DNA of 64,000 bases, from the NCBI GenBank assembly GCA_022385755.1, contig MU278351.1:3594-67593 (forward strand). The letters run 5' to 3'. The notes under the pieces are model-generated. The model worked only from the letters and a program-made list of their open reading frames with translations. It did no database searches and was not told the DNA's origin. The stretch comes from Trametopsis cervina. Its lineage: Eukaryota > Basidiomycota > Agaricomycetes > Polyporales > Irpicaceae. Both the position numbers and the translations under genes were made by a program. Shown here one piece after another: positions 1 to 12,640 of this stretch; within the stretch, counting starts at the first letter, position 1; every line of letters begins with the position of its first letter.

Positions 1-123
1 GTGGAACCCAGAGGTTTCTCCCATTGGTTGATAAGGCTATTTCAAATAGAACCTGGCTTACTCAGTAGATCACATGATTAGGTATTAGAGGTCTAGGGAG
101 TTTCAGGGGTCTTCCCTCACATG

Positions 124-130
124 TATATAA
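124..130 (+). promoter_or_regulatory. TATA-like box upstream of kinase fragment
   Basis: A TATATAA element lies about 180 bases before the ATG at 307. It is the only promoter-like element I see in the first 300 bases; whether it drives the kinase-like fragment is inference. Confidence 0.35.
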
Positions 131-306
131 GCCGCCCCTTCTGAGGGTATTGCCCCCCAGTCTTATCCACTCTGTTGATCCAGACTACTCTCTGCTTGCC
201 TACTCAGCACCTCACCACTCTCCAGCCCACTCCATAACCCTAAACCCTATCCTCAGGTTTAGACCTTATATTTGGTGAGTAACTAGTTTTGTTACAGATT
301 CACGAC

Positions 307-756
307 ATGGTCATCAAGTTCGCTCAGCGGTACAACAAGGAAGGCCATCAGCTACTCGCAGATAAGAACCTCGCTCCACGTCCCTGGTTCTGTGAGCAAC
401 GGCGCGAGGTCGGAGGCCTGTACGTGATTATTATGGAGTATGTCGCGGAGACGTCCGCAAATTTCCTTCTGGGAGACTTCACTAGGTTGCAGACGGCGCT
501 CTCCCTTCTGCATCAGAACCAGCTTGTTTTTGGAGACCTCCGACAGCCAAACGTGCTGAAGACGACGAACGGTGCCCTGCTGATTGACTTTGACTGGTGC
601 GGTACTGCGGGGGAGGCACGCTATCCGCCAGACATCAACATGGATCTCGATTACGAGGACGGGTTCTCGTGGCACCCTGATGTGCGGCCTAGAGGCCTCC
701 TCGCGACGGAGCACGATGACCATTTGTTGATACAATTATTCGAGAATGACCAGTAG
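307..756 (+). CDS. Truncated protein kinase-like domain protein
   Basis: About 149 residues from the ATG at 307 to the TAG before 757. The start reads VIKFAQRYNKEGHQLLA, a segment resembling the beta-3/alpha-C region of kinase-like domains in agaricomycete Crinkler-like and related proteins. GDLRQPNVL stands where the catalytic HRDxKxxN loop should be, and LIDFDWCG stands in for the DFG motif (DFD here). The glycine-rich loop and most of the C-lobe are absent, so the domain is much shorter than a usual kinase of about 260 residues. A GTGAGT..TTACAG pair at 275-297 would give a 23-nt intron, too short to trust; I therefore took the in-frame ATG. It may be a pseudogene, a small regulatory pseudokinase, or the last exon of a gene beginning outside the window. 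Family assignment is moderate, catalytic activity doubtful. Confidence 0.5.
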   Translation: MVIKFAQRYNKEGHQLLADKNLAPRPWFCEQRREVGGLYVIIMEYVAETSANFLLGDFTRLQTALSLLHQNQLVFGDLRQPNVLKTTNGALLIDFDWCGTAGEARYPPDINMDLDYEDGFSWHPDVRPRGLLATEHDDHLLIQLFENDQ

Positions 757-1084
757 CCAGGTGAAGTGTATCATAGGACGGGCGCACACGTCATAGCATC
801 GAACAGTCGGCCTACGACATGACATCTTTTGTAACGGAGTCTGGTACTGCGTAGTACGCGAATAGTAATGAATAGCGGGACGTTGATGTTAGTCATATAC
901 TTTAATAAACTTGAGTGCTGCCTTTTCACTCCACCGCCGAACTTGAACTGTCAGTGTCATTCAGAGCACTCCTGTCTTTTGTAATGGTACTGGTGAACTA
1001 ATCCATTTTATAGCAGCGCAGTATATGACACAGACACAATAGAGACAACCAAATGCACACCGAAATGCCGCTCAACAACGCTCT
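757..1084. other. Convergent intergenic gap
   Basis: Lies between the kinase-like fragment and the end of ERG20, which converge here. AT-rich stretches (around 895-920) are compatible with 3' ends; no gene seen. Confidence 0.5.
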
Positions 1085-2324
1085 CTACTTCTGCCTCTTA
1101 TAGATCTTGTCCAAAAAGCTCTTGAAGACCTGCCTCTGCAGTTTCACCTGGCCTTCCGTACCCAACCCAGCCTCAGGGATAGTCGCAATGAGAGTAGTGA
1201 TGCGCTTGTACGCATCCTCCTCGTACTTGTAGTAACGATCTGGGACGCCGACCTCATAAAAGACTTCCTTGACCTTCCTCTCCGCTTCCGCGTTTTTGCG
1301 GCCATAGTTTGCATCGAGTGTAGCGCGCTGAGAAGGGGAAGCGACGGCAAGAGCAGTATTGATGCACCACGAGCACTTGTTGTCGAGAATATCAGTGCCG
1401 ATCTTGCCTATCTGTTCAGGCGTCCCGTGGAAATCTAGGAAGTCGTCTTGGATCTGGAAATATTCGCCAAGGGGGATGAGAATAGACTCGGCAAGTTTGT
1501 AGGGGTCAGGGAGACTGGGCTGCTCATGAGGAATCTCGCAGTAGTACATGGCAAGGGCGACCGGAAGGTAGAACGAGTAGAATGCGGTTTTGTACACGAC
1601 AATCAGGCGGTGTCTACATGCGTGGGTGAACAACTGAACAGCAAGATGGCAGAGACGACGTACTTCTCGAGCGAGAATTTGCTGAGATCAACTTTATCCT
1701 CTGGCGCAGTGATCAAGTCCAGCAGCTGGCCAATCTCGGTTTGGAACGTGGCTTCGTGGAATGCCTCAATCAGGTTGATGTACGAGGCGTCCTGGCGGAA
1801 GTGCTTCTTCAGCAAGAAGTAGATGCATGCTTCCAGCATGAACGCGTCGTTGATGGCAATGAGGTTGACTCCCTCCTTGCGGTACCAGCAAGGCTGATCG
1901 CGACGGGTGATGCTCGAGTCCATGAGATCGTCGGAGACCAGGAAGAATGCTTGAAGCTACCAGCCTGGTGAGCATAATATAAGAGAGGGTACAGCGACCA
2001 CATACCAGCTCAACTAGCCAACCCAGCACAGCTGACTTAAAATACTCCTCGTCCGTCAAAGCACGTCCCTTGAGAATCTCGACAGAGTCAACGACGGACA
2101 GTCCGCGGTTGAGCTTCCCTCCAGGAACATTGTAGTCGAGGCTCTATACATCTTCAAGAGTGAGCATACATGAGTCGCGAGACCAAAGCGGTACGTACGC
2201 GATGAAACCATTCAAGAGCATCCTGCGGCACGTTCTGCGCCTTGGTGTACTCAAGCACCTCGTCGCGGATGACGTTGAAAACTTCCTGGAACTTGGCACG
2301 TTTTTGCGCTTTAGCGTCCGACAT
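1085..2324 (-). CDS. ERG20: Farnesyl diphosphate synthase
   Basis: Condenses IPP with DMAPP and then GPP to make FPP for sterols, dolichol, prenylation and sesquiterpenes; normally cytosolic. Four exons read cleanly on the minus strand: 2324-2199, 2143-2006, 1956-1664 and 1613-1085, giving 361 residues, the normal family size. The first aspartate-rich motif is DDLMD (residues 97-101) and the second DDFLD (242-246), both in the right places for binding magnesium and diphosphates. Family landmarks [18 protein letters not shown] and [17 protein letters not shown] are present. Intron 3 is 50 nt and uses GTACGT..TAG, restoring the sequence SLEKHRLIV. The gene is followed upstream by HSP60 in the same orientation. 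Nothing looks damaged. It is the only isoprenyl diphosphate synthase in the window and is best read as the housekeeping copy. Confidence 0.96.
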
Positions 2325-2770
2325 GTAGGAGAATGTGTGTGACTGAAACGTTGAGGAAAGGCGGGTAGTTATCAGGGTAGGGGACCACGAGCAGGAGGCT
2401 CTCTTAAATGTGATGCGCAAGTGTACAACATGGTCTGATCTTGAAATCGATTATGCGAGGCGGAATAAGCGACCCCCCCACTTTCGCATTTTGTGGCTCA
2501 CGTTGTGGCAAATAGAGTTCGAGCGCAGAAGCTGCGCCGACATTGTCAAAGCAATTACTAAAGTGAGTGGTGGGTTGGGATTCCTAACGTGAGTATAGTA
2601 CTCTACTACTACTAATTATGCATAACATACATGTACGAGAAACAACTAGAGCATGACGATGAGCAATGAGCGATATGCGTGAACAAATGGTGACCGGAAA
2701 ATGTGCGACACAGCATAGGATACTTTTCGAAGACCAACCAAGCGAGGACAGCGTTCGCGGGTTGGTCTGC
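2325..2770. other. ERG20 upstream region / HSP60 3' region
   Basis: 446 bases separating two minus-strand genes. It must hold the ERG20 promoter and HSP60 terminator; I could not place a convincing TATA box and see no further gene. Confidence 0.5.
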
Positions 2771-4765
<1,995 letters not shown>

Positions 4766-4877
4766 TTAAGAAGAGCGCGAGTGGTGGTAGTCGACGAAGG
4801 GAACGAGGAGGACAGGAGAAAGCTCGACGAGCGAACTCACGCTTTGACGTGGTCCACTTTTTGAGCGAATTCCCAGA

Positions 4878-4890
4878 GAACAATCTAGAA
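4878..4890. promoter_or_regulatory. Heat-shock-element-like site before HSP60
   Basis: GAA-CA-ATC-TA-GAA matches the three-unit Hsf1 consensus GAAnnTTCnnGAA with one mismatch in the middle unit, about 140 bases upstream of the HSP60 start. Position and gene identity make regulation by heat shock factor plausible; this is inference from a short motif. Confidence 0.35.
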
Positions 4891-5025
4891 TCACGCATAA
4901 CGGTCACGTGTACGCTGTCACGTCACAATCGTTCGGTCATAGTCGGAATTTCGTCTGACAAATCCATGAATTTCTTGTGCAATCACATGTAATCCTACAC
5001 TTCGTTTTACCAGATCTCCTCTTCC

Positions 5026-8000
5026 TCAGACATGGTACTTGGCTTGCATTCTTGACAGATTGTACGCGGCAGATATGAGCGTAACGTGTCTGTAAAAGCG
5101 GTGAGATGCAGATCATGCGGCAGACACACAGAACTGACGTGAAGCCCTGTACTGCATTGCCCAGCCTGTAAAATGTGTGGTGAGTATGAATCCACGCCTA
5201 TTTCTACGTACAACATACCCGTCACCTGCAGGCGAAATCTCTTCTGTACAAAGACCAACATGATTCATGTACTGCAAGAAGTCCTGGTCACGGCGACGAT
5301 GAGGACATTTCGTGTGAGAATGTACTGTGACTTACTTCGAACATCGCGACGGCCTTCTTCAGCAATGGTTTCTCGTACTCCCCAGCCCGAGCCAGGGCTT
5401 CAACGCACCTGTCAACACCATCGTCAGCGATCGTTTAGCGCTGTCCGTAAGACAACCGACCAAAGTGTGCACAAGCAGAACGTTCCTTCTTCTCCGCCTA
5501 CTCCATCATCCGATTTTGTGACGTCGTAACGGTACACGAGACCCTGCACCAAACGCTTCGCTTAGCTGTACACATTCAACACAATGCGGTCGCGACTTAC
5601 ATTTGACGTCAAGCCTCCTCTCTCCGGCGTCAATAACACTCGCTTTAGCGTACCCAGGAACCGAGGGTCAGACTGCATTGAAGCCCCAGTTAACACTATC
5701 AAACAACGAACAGAATGGTCACACTCACAGGCGTAGAGAAGAACACCAGAGGCATAATCAATAGTGAGGAGTCTAGTACATCCTTATCCTCGTAGCTCTG
5801 TCCGAAGAACCCAAGTTCGGCGTTCCATGCTTTCTGCATAATGTCTTCATACAGCTCGTCACGGGCCAGAAGCCATTCCAAACGGCGGGGGCAGGGAAAT
5901 GAACGCTTGTCCGCGAGCCGAAGACCTGAACCGAAACAGCGTTATGATTAAGAACAGCTCATGTGTAGCCATCCTAATTATCTCATACCTCTGTCGATGG
6001 CGACCCTTTATAGGCATGTATCAGAATCGTCTAAGCCTCGATACTTGGTCCTAAGAGACCACATACCACATCATAATCTATCACACATGATTGAGAATCA
6101 ATGAGGGGAGATGCCTTTCCGAACCGAATAGTACACTGACCTTGGAGTACTGGTATACAGGCGGTGAAACATAAGCACATGAATGGATAATGGAGAGAAT
6201 CGAAGCATACAGTAAAGTGTTTCTTTGCGCCTCGGACTTCCCTGTGACGACGCAGTTTATGCGGAATAAGTCTCTCCAACGCAGACTCTTTTCCATATCT
6301 CACTGACCAAATGGATCTGCAACGAGAACAGATTGACTAAGAACGAGGAAGTGAGCAGGTAGGACGGTGTACATACAGATCCGGGTCATTCTTGACTTTG
6401 ACGACGTCTGCAAAGACAAAAGTTCCGAGTAGGCCGGAGAACGTCAGACTAGAATGATAAGACGGAGGGTGGTCCAAGCACGTACAGTCTACACTGCAGG
6501 GCGACAACACCAGTTGAGCAGCACGCAATGGAAGAAGGGGTCTGACTCACAGTTCACGCACGGCGACCCTAATACAGCAATGCAGCTCGTTGTCGAAGCC
6601 TCACGCATACATAGAAGTATAAATAACGTACCACATATCATAACCCTACTCCACGAAGTCAAGCCGCAGTTACGAGTGTCACGAGAGGATCAGACGTACC
6701 AGAGGTTTTCCATACTTCTGCCCGAGATAAATACAATCCATGCTATCATAATGGAGCTGGTCAGAAACGCACGATTGGGGAATACCCATGGACAAACTAA
6801 CAGTTCGCCGTAGATATCCTACCAATAAGTCGGTCTGTGAGAAGAGCGCCCTTTCGCTGAGGAGATGAAACCTACAAGCTGCACATGGTCTATCGCCCCG
6901 TTGCCAATGCTAGAAAGATATAAGAGATAGTTGCAACGAAAGCGCTTGCGCGGTTCCAAAGAACTAACCGAACGGGCTTCGAGCCCTTATGTCCGTCTAG
7001 ATGCAAAAGCTCTTCTTCTGCGAAGATCTTCTCCCCTGCAAGATACGTTCGTCAATTTCCCGCTCCAAAAACCAGCGGACGGCTTCGTACCATGGATAGT
7101 GTACCTATAAAAAGGAGGCAAAGAATTATATAGGGTGAACAACAAGATTCCCGGGGAACAAACATGATGTTTAAGGAGCCGTCTGGGTTCTTGTCTTTAA
7201 CACGTTCGAAGATGAAGTCCATGTAAGCTAAAAGATCTGTTCAGCAGCAACATCACCAAGCAATAAGTGAGCTATGTTCACCATTGGCTTCATATGTGAA
7301 GCCCAACCGGATGAGTGCGTAGAGCGTGAAGGAGGAGTCACGAATCCAAGAAGCGCTAGGTCGCACAGAGAGTGAATAAGACAACCGATCCAAGTTATGT
7401 TTGAAGATGGTTCAAGTTACCGGTAGTCCCTTAAACGTGGCCACAGGCACGTCAATCACTTTCCATCCTGAACTTTGTACTACGTACCAATTACGCGTTC
7501 CACCGATATACTCAGGAAGACTGAAGGTTGGGCTCGCGACAACAGCACCTGCATTTTCATATCTTGTTTGATTAGCGTTGGGATAGCGAGACGGAAGCCG
7601 CACCTGTTGGCTCATAGATGAGCAACTTGAGTGCCAAGGCGCTACGGTTTACAGCTTCTTTCCAGGAACCTTGATACGTCGATCTCCGAATCCACGAGTT
7701 CCAGTACGTGTTAGTGGACTGGGGGAGCATGCGTGAGCCACCTATAGCATGTGTATACCACGGATGGACGTACATCGAGAAGCTCGCGTACGAGCCGCTG
7801 CAACCAAACATGAGATTGGTCGGTACGTACCAGATGGTCGCCACTTACTTTCGTGAGCATAGGGTCGTCTGCAGCGCGTAGCTCAGATGCAGTGCTAACG
7901 AGTTCTTTTTGAAGCTAAGCATCAATGTGCCATCAGATGTAGCTCAGACACTCACTTTCAAACGGAACGCCGAGCTCCTCTGCCTTCTCCTTACTCGGTC

Positions 8001-9012
8001 TCACAGCATCTGGGTACTTGTGGTCCGGTGGTGTTCTGAGTATGAACGTCACTACCTGCCCCTCCTGCAGCTCAAACTCGCATTGAACGCTCGGTCCAAG
8101 GTGACCCTTGCTTGTCAAATCCAGCAGGCGCAACTCAATGAACGGTTCAGGCACAGCGTCAAGCGTCGACTCGGACACATAGCGCAAGTCAAGGTCCAGG
8201 TTCGCGCCTTTGGAGACGAAGAGTGCCCTGGCGTGCATAGATCCGGGGGAGGAGGGATCGGTTGGGTGCGGAATGGAGGTATCATGAATGAGCTGTGTGG
8301 TGTGTGACGAGCGGGCGTAGTTGAAGGCCGGAGCGCATTCAAGGCGCAGGGGCATTGTTCCCCGGACACACTGAGTGGTGGTTAGTGAGACGAGATTGGT
8401 GAGCATAAAGGAACGTCAGACGGAACCTCGACACGACGGATTAACCACGACAGTAAAGGGCGCGTTGTAGCGCTGCTTGGCTGTCGAGGAAGAAAATCGG
8501 TGACTGTGGCGACACCATCGTCGTTCATGTACCTGTATACGGGGCATTTGACATTGCTGTGAATATATGCACGGAAGGTGAACGCACTTTGTTTGTAGCA
8601 CATTTGAGCTGGGAAGATAGTTCTGCTTGGTCGAAAACGCGACCGAGGGGCATATCGAGAAGTGGCCTCCCTTGTCTTTATCAAGGATGCGCGCAAAGAT
8701 GGAGGGCGAGTCAAAGTTGGGCACGCAATAGCTTTCGACTGAATGCCGAAAATGTCAGTGGTAGATGACTTCACTCCGGTCCGAGGGTGCACTCACTTGA
8801 TCCGTCGATGCTAACCTACGCACAATTCAGCACTGTGAACAGCCAGAGCAAACGAGCCGAAGGTCTCACCAATGCAGCGGTTCTGAGGTTCCCAATGCTA
8901 CAAGCAACGGTTCAGCATACGGCTCCATGAAAACTCAGGAGATCTCCACTAACAGACCGTGGTCTCCGATGGAGAGGTACCCGCGATCCTTAGTTGGTTC
9001 GAGGACGTTCAT
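5026..9012 (-). CDS. GH15 glucoamylase/trehalase-like glycoside hydrolase
   Basis: Predicted (alpha/alpha)6-barrel hydrolase of family GH15, the group holding glucoamylases and trehalases. It starts [20 protein letters not shown] with no signal peptide, so it is probably intracellular, and ends [16 protein letters not shown] with TGA at 5028-5026. Landmarks in order: SIDGSI and [42 protein letters not shown] then [92 protein letters not shown]. The GEEGTF glutamates are good candidates for the catalytic base. I count roughly 34 exons, the most of any gene here, including exons of 8, 9, 9, 11, 14, 17 and 18 nt between 6645 and 5989; frame is kept throughout, so it reads as an intact gene of roughly 650-680 residues. 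The boundary near 7910-7950 (exon 6/7) is the least certain. The substrate cannot be told from sequence. Confidence 0.9.
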
Positions 9013-9769
9013 GCTGGATTGTAAAGCAGGAGCCAGGGCGAAGTATGTATCTGCGCCGTACTAAGTACGCTGCAGCGGTAGATATAGTCGTGGGGGTGTG
9101 GCAGAGAACGGCGTCCAACGGAAAGATGATGACTGAGGCCGCTCTGCGATCGGCGACCGTGGCTATCAACAACAGATCGGACTTGGATCGGGCCGCACGT
9201 CAGCGGTTTTCGACCTTCGTTCAACTGAGAAATCGACCATGACCTCAAGACATCAACACCCGCATTGCATGCTGGCGGCCGCAAGACAGTATTTTGTGAC
9301 CTCGTTATGTAGGCTTTGTCGAAACACATACACGTTACTATCCACCACATCGTAGATGTGCTCCGACTAAATCTACGAAAATTACAGTCGTGGAATCAGC
9401 AGGATGCGATACGAGAGAGTTGCAAGGTATGTTGCCGTGCGCGTGGTCTACGTGATGCACAGGGATCTTCATAACCATTGAATGTCTGAGACATTGCCTT
9501 GGTGAAATATAAGGAACGTATACGATGGTATGTGCATAGATTTGAATGGAGTATATTCCTGTCTAAATGTATGCAGCTGTGACAGTGTGTCGTGTAAGAT
9601 CCTGGAGATGCAAACGACAAGTGCTTAAACACACTTGTTGAAAAGACCAGTAAGTCCGGTGGCGTGGTATCTACACATGTCAGAACCCAAACAGTTGATA
9701 ACATCTCCTGGCAAAGCGGCCACATGCTGCTGTGAGTGGCACAGGATGGGGTCTACAGACAAGCTTCGT
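9013..9769. other. Upstream region of the GH15 gene
   Basis: About 750 bases with only short, mutually overlapping open frames on both strands and no recognisable protein. It should contain the GH15 promoter; no TATA box stands out. Confidence 0.4.
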
Positions 9770-10297
9770 TCAGTGTCCTGCCTTCTCTTGAGCGTGAATT
9801 CCCGGTGAGTCTTCGCTAGCTCAACTAGCAGATTTTCAGAGTTGACTCGGATGAATCAATCAGGATTAGTCTGCACGTACTCGTGAATATTCCGTGCGAG
9901 CTCCAGCAAGCGGCAGGGAGATTGGGACGTTGCGCCTTTTCGTCGAGATCACTTAAGTGCCTCATCGCAGCAACAGAAAAGTGCTAGCGCGAGGTGTATG
10001 GACATTATGAGGAGGGAATGCAAGAAGTGAGCGAGTGTACGAGGCTGACGCCCAGACACGAGCAAGAGTACAGCCAAGGACACAACTTACAGCGTCCGGA
10101 AACACCGGCTTATAATCGTCATTAGAAGATAGATCTCGAAGGCCGCGCAGATCGATAGGAAGGTTTCGCAGAGTCGAGGACGCAGCACTGGCACTACTCC
10201 AGACCGTCTTCGTTTGTAATTCCGGGTGGTGTTTGAATTCGACTTCTTTTCTGGTCCATAACGACAATGGCAGCGCTTTCCCTTTCCCAAAGGGCAT
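9770..10297 (-). CDS. Possible small hypothetical protein, three exons
   Basis: Tentative model. Exon 1 starts at 10297 (MPFGKGKALPLSLWTRK) and runs to a GTAAGT donor near 10090 after KPVFPDA. A CTAG acceptor near 9973 continues in frame with HFSVAAMRHLSDLDEKAQRP; a second intron with donor GTGCAG near 9880 leads to a short final exon ending at TGA 9772-9770. The result is about 120 residues. Splice sites are plausible but there is no recognised domain, membrane segment or signal peptide. It could equally be chance open frame. Low confidence. Confidence 0.25.
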
Positions 10298-11063
10298 GAC
10301 TAATGTTTGTATTTGCAACGAGGGCGCGAACAGGACGCTAATAGAACCGATATACAGAGAAATACTCCGATTATCATATCATGAGTAGAGTTGTGCCGTC
10401 GTAGTTATACACATCTCCCCGATCTCGAATGTCTTGCGCACACGAGCCCTGCGCAATCGCCGCGGACAGGGTCAGACCGTACAGTAATCGGCGCGTACCT
10501 CGTCATGAGCCAACGCTAGCAATCCGCGAGGTTACAGAGAGATCCCAGGGGACTGATGGTCACCGCACAGCCGTGGTATATTCCAGAACGGAGTGAGCTC
10601 TCATCCATGACGGCACACGACGTCGATGTGAGCGCAGTTCAGGCGAAGCTGAGGAACGTCACTCAGGTCTACTGCCGCACCGGTGTCGAATGTATTTGTG
10701 GAAGGGAGTACAGTAGTCCATCCTCCCAGGAACCTGGAACAATGCTGAGTGGTCAGCACGTCGTCACGGGAGAAGGAAGCAGAGGCTACCGCTCAGACGT
10801 CCGTCGTGGCCGCGGGAGGACGAAGAGGCACATGCACACGACACCCGCGCATGCTCTCACCCTGCCACCCATCCATCGCAACTCTATCTCAATCAACGAC
10901 TCCTCCAGGCCCTCGACGCGCCCTCGCAGCCGATCGCCCACGTCGCTTACGTTTGCCCTCTTCGACCGTCCCCAGATCCCCGTGCCCTCCGCGGGTCGAT
11001 CACGAAGCAGCAATACGATGCATAATAGGCAGGCACGCACAGTTGAGCGAAGGAGGAGATCGC
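10298..11063. other. Gene-poor stretch with overlapping open frames
   Basis: Open frames on both strands between about 10556 and 11063 are rich in Arg, Ser, Pro and Thr, as expected from GC-rich non-coding DNA. I could not choose a frame. Confidence 0.4.
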
Positions 11064-11333
11064 ATCTTGAGTTCTGCAGAACCCGCGACGTTCTACAAAT
11101 TGGTGTTTGGGCTCGAGCCTGGGTCGGATGTGCGTGTGACTGCGGGACCGAGGATGGATGGATATAACGCCGTCGGGAATGCGTTCGCGGAAGAGGCCGT
11201 CTGGGAGGCAGTTATGTCTGAGTTTGGTGTTGACGAATTGTACCGATGCAGCAAGGATTTCTGGCACAGAGAGGATGTGTGTGACAGCCAGGTTCTAGAC
11301 TTGCGCCTCACAGCTGGTGACAGTGCAACTTGA
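11064..11333 (+). CDS. Possible coding exon, unknown protein
   Basis: This interval reads RILSSAEPATFYKLVFGLEPGS and later AVWEAVMSEFGVDELYRCSKD, ending at TGA 11331-11333. Its amino-acid make-up (balanced, with acidic and aromatic residues) is more protein-like than the surrounding frames, suggesting the last exon of an unidentified gene whose upstream exons I cannot define. The open frame itself extends back to an ATG at 10749, but that part is low complexity. No domain recognised. Confidence 0.25.
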   Translation: MLSSAEPATFYKLVFGLEPGSDVRVTAGPRMDGYNAVGNAFAEEAVWEAVMSEFGVDELYRCSKDFWHREDVCDSQVLDLRLTAGDSAT

Positions 11334-11340
11334 TCAACCT

Positions 11341-11750
11341 GAGGTCCAGTCTCAGCCATCTTGCACAAGTATCAAGTGCAGCCAGAGCTCACCTCGCAAA
11401 CGCAATACGTCTAAAGCGTGTCTCAGCGCAGCCTACCTGTATTGCTTGCGAGCAAAACCGGCATTTTATCTGGAGGCGTTAGTGATTGGTCCGCCAGGTC
11501 CCCGGCGACGATGACGATAACCAGATCTGTGCTTGCCAAGCAAACAGGCGTGTCCTCCCAGACAGAAGCGGTGCATGAGCAGTCAACACTCGATCATGAA
11601 AGCCATGTACTTGACTTTCGAAGCATAGCGTACACCCGTACGTTCGTAAGTACATCAACAGTGGCATGTGTAAAGCGTACCATTGTGGTGGGGGCTTCTT
11701 CACAGGGAGGACGTATACGAATGTTCAAGCTCTAGGCCTACGCCTCGTAG
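11341..11750. repeat. Tandem imperfect repeat, copy A
   Basis: First of three diverged units. Shared landmarks with copy B are AGCTCACCTCG (11386), GTGATTGGTCCGCCAGG (11483), CTTGCCAAGCA (about 11533), CGATCATGAA (11591) and CGTACGTTCGTAAG (about 11638). On the minus strand it holds a reading frame starting MVRFTHATVDVLTNVR that is interrupted by stops, unlike copy B. Confidence 0.6.
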
Positions 11751-12140
11751 CTAGTACAACCTAATCAAATCATGGTTAAGAGTCGTGCACAAGTCAAGCG
11801 CAGCCACAACTCACCTCGTGAAAGAAGCGAATGTAAAGCGTGTCCCGGCGTGTCTTGGATTTCATTCTTGCAAAAAGGCTGAGGATTTGATCTGGAGATG
11901 TAGTATTGCTGCATCGAAGCTGGTGATTGGCCCGCCAGGCTCCCGGCACCTTCTTGACAGGATCTCTACTTGCCAAGCAGACTTCCGTAAACGCAGAAAC
12001 GGTAAATGAGCAATTGACACTCGTCTCGATCATGAAAACCACGCACTTGGCGCGCGTCCGTACATTCGTGAGCAGCTCTACCGTCGCCACACGCAAAAAG
12101 GACGTGTGAGCAGGCCTGAGCCTCGCATACAGTGTATCCT
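11751..12140. repeat. Tandem imperfect repeat, copy B
   Basis: Second unit, offset from copy A by about 422 bases at the CTCACCTCG landmark (11810). The minus strand has an open frame of 100 codons (12096-11794) beginning MRVATVELLTNVRTRAKCVVF, reaching a GAG|GTGAGT that looks like a splice donor. It may be the least decayed copy of a small gene, or simply a duplicated non-coding segment. Confidence 0.55.
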
Positions 12141-12640
12141 AATCAACATAGTTGAGGCACTCAGCTTCACCTGAGTTCGCGTGTAGCACCAACTCACCTC
12201 GCGTCCAAAACGTGTCCTCACTTTCATTCTCTATCTCGCAATCAGACTCGGACATGAACGCTGCTGAATTATCCCGCCTTCTCGTCTCGTCACGACGCGA
12301 TCTTTACACGCAACCCCCAGTCCAGCCGTCCCAGTGGCCTTCAAGCAGAGGACTCGTTCGCAGGTCATTAGTCTGAACGACTGACCTGCAAACGAGGCCT
12401 CGGCCTGCGGGCGACCGTGACCGTGACGATTGGGAATGAGGCTGGGTATGCGCAGACGTCTGCACATTGGGAAGGAGTGTTACTTGACTTGACTGTGGAT
12501 TGTGGGCGCGTCCTCCCGTACTGTACTTGAGCGCAGAAACAGAAACGCTGGATGTATTAGCGATCGGGACTTCTTTCGATCATGAACGCCACGCACCTGA
12601 GCTCCGAAGCCAGGCGGCAGCAGCATGTCTGCAGTTTAGA
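12141..12640. repeat. Tandem imperfect repeat, copy C (degenerate)
   Basis: Third, most diverged unit. It keeps the AACTCACCTCG landmark (12191), a following CGTGTCC..TTTCATTCTC block as in copy B, and a TTTCGATCATGAACGCCACGCAC block (about 12578) matching the middle of copies A and B. Spacing is irregular, so insertions or deletions have occurred. Confidence 0.4.

Noticed and set aside
275..297. Intron joining an upstream exon to the kinase-like fragment
   Set aside because: GTGAGT..TTACAG spans only 23 nt, well below the minimum intron size seen elsewhere in the window (about 43 nt).
10556..11167. 203-codon plus-strand frame as a gene
   Set aside because: Composition is low-complexity and overlapping frames are equally open; no splice pattern or domain supports it.
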